From Bryobacterales bacterium (lineage in GTDB: Bacteria > Acidobacteriota > Terriglobia > Bryobacterales > UBA6623), in the NCBI GenBank assembly GCA_026713545.1, contig JAPOOG010000097.1, positions 1 to 64,000 on the forward strand: a stretch of 64,000 nt of DNA, read 5' to 3'. Of this stretch, positions 61,801 to 64,000 are shown in pieces. The position numbers and the translations under genes are program-made. Every line of letters starts with the position of its first letter. The first letter of the stretch is position 1. The notes below the pieces were generated by a model, which was given only the letters and a program-made list of their open reading frames with translations, did not search any database and had not been told where the DNA came from.

Positions 61801-63180
61801 AACCCGCACTTGGACTGGAACCGGCTTCCGGTGCGGGTAGTATCGGCCATGACCGACTGGCCGTGCCATTCTGGACGCCCGCCGCGTGCGGGAGTGAGCG
61901 CCTTCGGGATATCCGGAACGAATGCCCACGTCGTGGTCGAGGGCTACGGAGAAGCGAACGGCGCCGGACCGATTGAGGGGTCCCTGCCTGTGGGTCCCTT
62001 GCGATCTGCGGCCGTTTCCCTCCCGGAATCGATGGCGGACCTGCCGCTGTCGGAGCAAGGAGAGTTCCGGACGCGAGCGACGCGGCTTCTGCCGCTGTCG
62101 GGGAAGACCGACAGGGCGTTGCGGGAGTTGGCGGAACGCTACCTGTCCTGGCTCGACGAGCGCGCCGAAGAACTTGCTTCCGAGACCGTTCTTGCGGACA
62201 TGGCATGGACCGCGGGCGTGGGGCGGAGTCATTTTGATTACCGGGCAGGCGTGGTGTTCCGAGATGCCGTGTCGCTGCGGGACGGGCTGAAGGCGCTCCT
62301 GAACGCGGAAGAACGCCCGAAACCGGCGCCAGCGCCCAAGGTAGCGTTTGTGTATGCCGGGGAGGGCAGCCAGTGGGTCGGCATGGGTCTGGCGCTGTAC
62401 GAAAGCGAGCCGGTGGTGCGGGCAGTTCTGGATCGCTGCGACGCGATGCTGGGGAAAGAACGGGGAGCTTCGCTGTTGGATGTGATGTTTGGCCGGTCCG
62501 GTGCTGGGGGAGCTTTGAACGACCCGGCGTGGGTGCAGCCGGCCATTTACGCACTGGAGTGCGCTCTGGCGACGCTGTGGTCGAGCGTGGAGATTCGGCC
62601 CAGCGTGGTGGTCGGACAGGGCATCGGGGAGCTTGCGGCAGCGCAGGCGGCGGGAGTGTTCGGTTTGGAGGAGGGGCTGCGGATTGCCGCGGATCAGAGC
62701 GTGCGGGAGCATCCGGAGGGTATCTCGGCTGTACCGCCGTCGCTTGCTTTCGTGAGCAGTGTCACAGGCCGATTGGTGGGATCGAGGGACGCATTCGACG
62801 AGGCTTACTGGCAGAGGCAGGAGCGTGAGCCGGTCGCGTTCGACCGATGCGTGGAGTCGTTGTCCGATCTGGGCGTGCAGGTCGTCGCGGAGATTGGCCC
62901 GCGTGCGGTGCTCGGTCCGATAGTAACTTCGGCTTGGCCGGAGTCTCCCGGCGGCGCCGCAGCGCCTGTTGTACTGTCGAGTCTGTGGCGGGACTCGCAG
63001 GGAAATGACGGCTTCGTGGAGGCAGTTGCGGGAGCGTACGAGGCGGGGCTGGCGGTTTCCTTTGCGGGGTTGTTCGCCGGAGAGGAGCGGCGCCGGGTCT
63101 CGCTGCCGAGCTATCCGTTCCAGCGCCGCCGCCACTGGATCGATGTGCCGAAACGGACGGCTTCAAGCCCCGGGCCTTGA
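52876..63180 (+). CDS. type I polyketide synthase: KS-AT-DH-cMT-psiKR-ER-KR-ACP-KS-(relic AT)
   Basis: A 3434-residue PKS starting at ATG with AAGGGAAG upstream. Domains: KS1 30-456 (C203, H338, H378); AT1 594-905 (S688 in GHSFGE, H794 in NAFHS, a malonyl-type signature); DH 970-1270 (H1000 in HKVFGRFVVP, D1177); C-methyltransferase with VLEVGAGTGSAT at 1501-1512; structural KR-like region about 1675-1890; ER 1915-2215 (LIHAGAGGVGLAAIQLA); KR 2225-2420 (TGGLGGLG; S2360, H2373 where Tyr is usual); ACP with S2536 in LGMDSLM; KS2 2604-3026 (C2769, H2904, H2944 retained); AT2 3155-3390 with catalytic Ser changed to G3249 (GQGIG) and about 85-90 residues, including the catalytic His, absent. It ends LPSYPFQRRRHW... 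without an ACP or thioesterase. One module would make a fully reduced, methyl-branched chain; the use of KS2 is unknown. Confidence 0.93.
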   Translation: MKADGYSDPSGELPSEPEVGQREVSRNARPIAIVGMACRFPGAEGLEAFWRLLAAGENAVTEGVPGSGAGRVGELFPDAAVKSEACRFGGFIDGIDQFDAEFFRISPVEADLLDPQQRMMLETSWQALEDAGVDPERLKGSRTGVFAGISNNEYRGLILSSSDTSEPAASLYSVTGTSLNTAIGRVSFVMGLEGPALSIDTACSSSLVAVHQAAVALQRGEADLALAGGVHAILSGRLFELRANAGMLAPDGRCKTFDAAANGYVRGEGCGIVVLKRLSEAEADGDRIWGVIRGSAVNQDGASAGLTVPNEAAQERVIEEALSRAGVLPSEVDYVETHGTGTEVGDPIELRSTAAAYGKGRTTDRPLLIGSVKTNLGHLESAAGVAALIKVMLAMKQGAIPKHLHFRKPNPKLDWEQLPLRVASVPMDWPLHPNRPAMAAMSGFGWSGTNAHVVVEGYGAPDGDSEASSGMHSPAGSERPVEVFMPETVADLLPEKPLLQARETRFLPLSGKSDQALKDLAGRYLSWLDERSAKPSSPDAEKALLADMAWTAGVGRSHFGHRAGLVFQDAESLREGLCELAAADAGPVSQPPSKVAFVYTGQGSHWVGMGESLYHNEPVVRAVLDRCDAMLRQDRGISLLDVMFGRPGSGADLSDQAWTQPAVFALECALTALWSSLGIRPSVVLGHSFGEIAAAQAAGVFSLEEGLRFAAARGALTAKLPSGAMAAIFSDVTRVEAAIDALNAASAGAGLSIAAYNGAHQVVSGPEGDVEAILERFLAEDIRVSRLHTRNAFHSALVEPMLDELEAVASRLKIAPPALTLVTNVTGQVLESGELLDGEYWRRHTREPVAFGPGIETLARLKVDLVVEIGPNAVLGPMASLAWPESADGSGPPVALSSLLRPSAKVSQAEADRAFITAVAKAYRTGLPVSFAGLFAAETRRRIALPSYPFQRRRHWLEAPKRRRLSAGHPLLGDRHESASGEIVFETELFPSDPAWLNDHKVFGRFVVPGALYGVMAASACPGAEDAGSVVVEDMQLHNPLIFPEEESGDDASEAGRKVQVLLDASGAAQARQVQILSKGRGDEGWTLHAEARVSSTPGVRAREVEAPLDLAGLKADLSPVDIAAFYRAKADVGIGLGASFRTLEGVWARPGEAVGELAFPAGLGRNGLHVHPLLLDGCFQVLAAARNPGGSEDGVTYLPFGWERLWLTNGLPDRLICHVRLKEDPRREQADEPPEVQSGDLRIYDSNGVLIGGLSGYSVKRATRASLLAAVEGLKDLLYEVVWRDKALAPGMPPADFLPSPLAVGAESGLFTRYLAAEGVGAEDRAALLEDLERLSRSYALATLDKLGWERKAGAAVVPEDLRRRLQVIDDHKRLFRRMLEMLAKSGVLDEAGDGFVVAVGSGDPLPEGMPGDPDRYATRMAGLYAHGSNEIGLFRRSGGALAQVLRDKADPLTLLFSSGEPSAADLYLKAPVARAANRMLSDAIQALLAGLPDGRRLRVLEVGAGTGSATASVLPELPKGQFDYTYTDISAGFFSEAETRFGDGAIEYRVLDIEKDPLDQGFESHGYDLVIASNVLHATRYLEETLAHCRELLAPSGHLVALENLRGQGWLDLTFGQLDGWWRFADSYRPHHALASPAVWRQALRDVGFGEVVVLGVDESESAGTPDRGVIVAQGPAEVTEAPGVWVLAADKGGMASELAAELASRNQTVVLAVRDGKSEESVSGVLRTTVDMERRESWRSLLKGLADDVPLSGVVHLAALDGHGPQATTGEMAEDVKRAAASALSLVQGLTDSDRIPTHGVWLITRGAQMLERERAGQLAGATLWGLGKVLAREASHLQPRMIDLDPGEAAPLSDVVNELLYPDLETHIAYRFGHRQCARLVRAAAVTDRLALPDEPGWALEPDAGGSLDGIQVMPLPERSLEPGEIRVAIEAFGLNFRDVFIAIGLVDDFMGGEFCGRVLEVGANVSSVAVGDRVVGMTFRAFASETVTLQDLVTPAPPGFSVTELATIPTAFVSAALSFDLAGLKTGDRVLIHAGAGGVGLAAIQLAQAAGAEVFATASARKQAYVRSLGVEHVFDSRTTAFGKEIIDATDGAGVDMVLNSLTGEGFIEASLSCLARGGRFVEMARVDILSEEEMAAVRPDVTYAILKIDVLKEEDPAHAGDILRRVMRRLVAGELTPLIHARWPLAETGSAMKCMRAARHVGKIVLTNSPLARGWLRDDRTYLVTGGLGGLGCVLADWLADRGAGAIVLNGRRPPDAEAEEVIRGLRERGVTVQVELADVTEADAVDAMLARMDATLPPLGGVIHSVGVLADASLANQNWDRFEQVLWPKVLGAWHLHRATADRDLDLFVLFSSIAGILGNPGQANHSSANAFLDQLAAHRRARGLPGQAIAWGAWSGLGEAEEQRERISRRREAYGSGWFTPQQGLRAFDQLVRQDAATAVVMAMDWSLFGEAADTRPSLLEDLLSPDEDGKADAAASPEDLMSGLRESPPAAREELLVSFLQREAQAVLRMPSVPEPTVGVFDLGMDSLMAVEFRNRLNRALDGEYAAPNTLVFDYPDISALARHLAGKLGGLGSSSAPQVLPVPAQAPKMQREADGIAIVGMACRFPGAPDLPAFWSQLEAGSDAVTDGRGNSGSWGELAQDLPAEYAAYRQGGFVEGIEQFDSRFFRIAPIEARMMDPRQRMLLETSWQALEDAGMDPDHLRGSRTGIYAGISTSEYRELMAGPNYGLSYLGTAGSMTVGRVSFALGLEGPTMPVELNCASSLVAVHHAVAALQRGEVDMALVGGAHAVLSPDVTREMAELGMLSANGRCRAFDASADGFVRSEGCGMIVLKRLSEAEVDSDRIWGVIRGSAVNQNGASAGPTVPNGPAQERVIEEALTQGSIAPAEVDYLEAHGAGSAFGDPIEVQAAAAVYGKERKADRPLLIGSVKTNIGHLEPAAGIAGLIKAVLAMKRGVIPKNLHFRDPNPHLDWNRLPVRVVSAMTDWPCHSGRPPRAGVSAFGISGTNAHVVVEGYGEANGAGPIEGSLPVGPLRSAAVSLPESMADLPLSEQGEFRTRATRLLPLSGKTDRALRELAERYLSWLDERAEELASETVLADMAWTAGVGRSHFDYRAGVVFRDAVSLRDGLKALLNAEERPKPAPAPKVAFVYAGEGSQWVGMGLALYESEPVVRAVLDRCDAMLGKERGASLLDVMFGRSGAGGALNDPAWVQPAIYALECALATLWSSVEIRPSVVVGQGIGELAAAQAAGVFGLEEGLRIAADQSVREHPEGISAVPPSLAFVSSVTGRLVGSRDAFDEAYWQRQEREPVAFDRCVESLSDLGVQVVAEIGPRAVLGPIVTSAWPESPGGAAAPVVLSSLWRDSQGNDGFVEAVAGAYEAGLAVSFAGLFAGEERRRVSLPSYPFQRRRHWIDVPKRTASSPGP

Positions 63181-63266
63181 GTAAATGGATTGACTTGACG
63201 CACTCCTCTTGCTATTTTGCCTGTTGCTTCAAGCTATTCCCAAACCATTTTGAAGGGATACAGAAT

Positions 63267-63512
63267 ATGTCCTCGACCGCAGATCGCCTCAGAAAACTCG
63301 TCGGCGAAAACCTTGAAGTAGATGGGCAGCCGATAGATCTGCCCCAGGATCTGAACATCAGCCTCCTTGAAGCCGGTGTGTCCTCTATGGATCTCGTTGC
63401 GTTCGCGAAATTGGTCTCTCAGGAGTTCGACATTACGTTTTCTCCCGAAGAATGTACGCGGCTTGGCAGCGTACGGGAAGTGGCCGAGTTCATCGATTCA
63501 CAAGCTGGATAA
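63267..63512 (+). CDS. stand-alone acyl carrier protein
   Basis: An 81-residue carrier protein from the ATG at 63267, which has GAAGGGA eight bases upstream. The four-helix outline is visible and the modification site is the serine in EAGVSSMDLVAF, equivalent to the usual GxDSL/M motif (which of the two serines is modified is not certain). It starts 86 bases after the PKS stop, in the same direction. The PKS ends in KS-AT without a carrier domain, so this protein is the natural in-trans partner of KS2 (inference). It needs the Sfp-type enzyme at 8865 or another for activation. Confidence 0.85.
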   Translation: MSSTADRLRKLVGENLEVDGQPIDLPQDLNISLLEAGVSSMDLVAFAKLVSQEFDITFSPEECTRLGSVREVAEFIDSQAG

Positions 63513-63877
63513 ACCCCTCGTGGGCTCGTCCGCTGATCTTGTGGAGCGGTGGTGTTCAGCGCTGCTGCTTCTGTGTGATTCGTTCAAGATCTCGACATGC
63601 ATGCCTGGCTTCGTTGCCGAGTGCTGGTGGTGTCCTTTCAGAAAACTAGCGTGCATGTCTCACCACGCGGCGAAGTGAAGTGCGTGAGAGAGCCGTTGGC
63701 GTAGGGCTTTCTTTGGATATGTCCCGTTTGAGATCCCTTCGGCCACGCGCCACGGCACGATGACGAGCACATTTCGGTTTCTTTGCATGCCGGCAGTCGG
63801 ATTGCGGCTGGATGATCTTGGCAACGGGAATTTCTCTGTCGCCATCGCTCATGAATTGAAACCGAATTCCATTGACC
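63513..63877. other. gap between the ACP and hydrolase genes with repeat
   Basis: No gene is supported. The stretch contains one copy of the hairpin-type dispersed repeat (63658-63706) and a following degenerate CACGCGCCACGGCACGATG stretch. Confidence 0.5.
63658..63706 (+). repeat. hairpin-type intergenic repeat (REP-like), direct copy 2
   Basis: TCTCACCACG at 63658 and GTGAGA at 63684-63689 form the same imperfect hairpin as at 46694-46725, followed by AGCCGTTGGCGTAGGGC, a changed version of the tail of that copy. Confidence 0.6.
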
Positions 63878-64000
63878 ATGACTTCAGAAACCGTATGGGA
63901 AATACCCGAGCCGCTTTCCACCTGCGATGTTCGCACGGGAGATGACACCGTCATCACCCTGCGCCGTCATGGCAATCCGGCAGGACCACGGCTTGTTCTG
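63878..64000 (+). CDS. alpha/beta hydrolase, N-terminal fragment (cut by window end)
   Basis: Forty-one codons from the ATG at 63878 to the end of the window, with no stop. The sequence ends TLRRHGNPAGPRLVL, the strand that precedes the oxyanion-hole HGN motif in many alpha/beta hydrolases, so the gene probably encodes an esterase, lipase or thioesterase-like protein. The catalytic residues lie outside the window. Its position after the PKS and ACP makes it a candidate for product release (inference). Confidence 0.65.
   Translation, partial: MTSETVWEIPEPLSTCDVRTGDDTVITLRRHGNPAGPRLVL

Noticed and set aside
61276-63135. 619-codon open frame on the minus strand
   Set aside because: Antisense to the PKS second KS and AT; composition is Arg-rich and without motifs.
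1-64000. tRNA, rRNA or CRISPR arrays
   Set aside because: No T-loop-like GGTTCGAAT element with a matching cloverleaf, no rRNA-like conserved stretch, and no regularly spaced direct repeats were seen.

Overview
The window looks like about 64 kb of a GC-rich chromosome from an Acidobacteriota-type bacterium (inference from gene content; no rRNA or tRNA is present to place it). Pointers are the Tat-exported DUF1552 protein, a DUF4252 protein coupled to a sigma/anti-sigma pair, sulfatase, DUF1080, PQQ-propeller and haem-c proteins for degradation of complex organic matter, the housekeeping order yicC-gmk-rpoZ, and a large type I polyketide synthase (PKS). A free-living or a host-associated (for example sponge) acidobacterium would both fit.

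Layout. 0.5-8.6 kb: TPR protein, HupE/UreJ-like membrane protein, cupin, and a giant 1607-residue di-haem cytochrome c/alpha-alpha-barrel/HEAT protein. 8.9-16.0 kb (minus): Sfp-type phosphopantetheinyl transferase, acyl-CoA synthetase, a Tat-exported tandem acetoacetate-decarboxylase-like protein, acyl-CoA dehydrogenase and thiolase, a probable fatty-acid oxidation operon with the carrier-protein activating enzyme at its end. 16-22 kb: nicotinate phosphoribosyltransferase, CehA/McbA-like metallohydrolase, AraC-Ogt DNA repair protein, RpiB and a YqiA-like esterase. 21.7-24.6 kb: sigma factor, anti-sigma-like protein and DUF4252 with successive overlaps, then DUF1552. 24.6-27.8 kb: two secreted leucine-rich-repeat proteins. 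28-36.4 kb: Gfo/Idh/MocA oxidoreductase, a frameshifted formylglycine-generating-enzyme-like gene, sulfatase, a PQQ-like propeller with a Gly/Arg-rich insert, and a Cache-type lipoprotein. 36.7-37.7 kb: HigBA and the remains of a quinoprotein gene. 37.7-43.8 kb: DUF1080 protein, divergent Nramp-like transporter, sugar isomerase, SDR, IolB and KDPG aldolase, a carbohydrate-acid utilisation region. 43.8-46.7 kb: GT9 glycosyltransferase and MsbA-like ABC exporter (envelope). 47-49 kb: yicC, gmk, rpoZ. 49-51.4 kb: CHAD protein (split) and Ppx/GppA, a polyphosphate pair. 51.9-52.6 kb: FitAB-type toxin-antitoxin with a palindromic operator. 52.9-64 kb: the PKS locus: a 3434-residue synthase, a free acyl carrier protein, and the start of an alpha/beta hydrolase cut by the window end.

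The most interesting system is the PKS. One polypeptide carries a complete highly reducing, C-methylating module (KS-AT-DH-cMT-psiKR-ER-KR-ACP) followed by a second KS and a relic AT that has lost its catalytic serine, its catalytic histidine and roughly 85-90 residues; a stand-alone ACP gene follows directly. With the distant phosphopantetheinyl transferase and the beta-oxidation genes this suggests a dedicated pathway to a methyl-branched, fatty-acid-like product (inference). Other notable points: three apparent gene breaks that would each be repaired by one extra G in a G-run, a compound dispersed intergenic repeat, and recurrent TANAAT boxes placed so close to start codons that some messages may be nearly leaderless.
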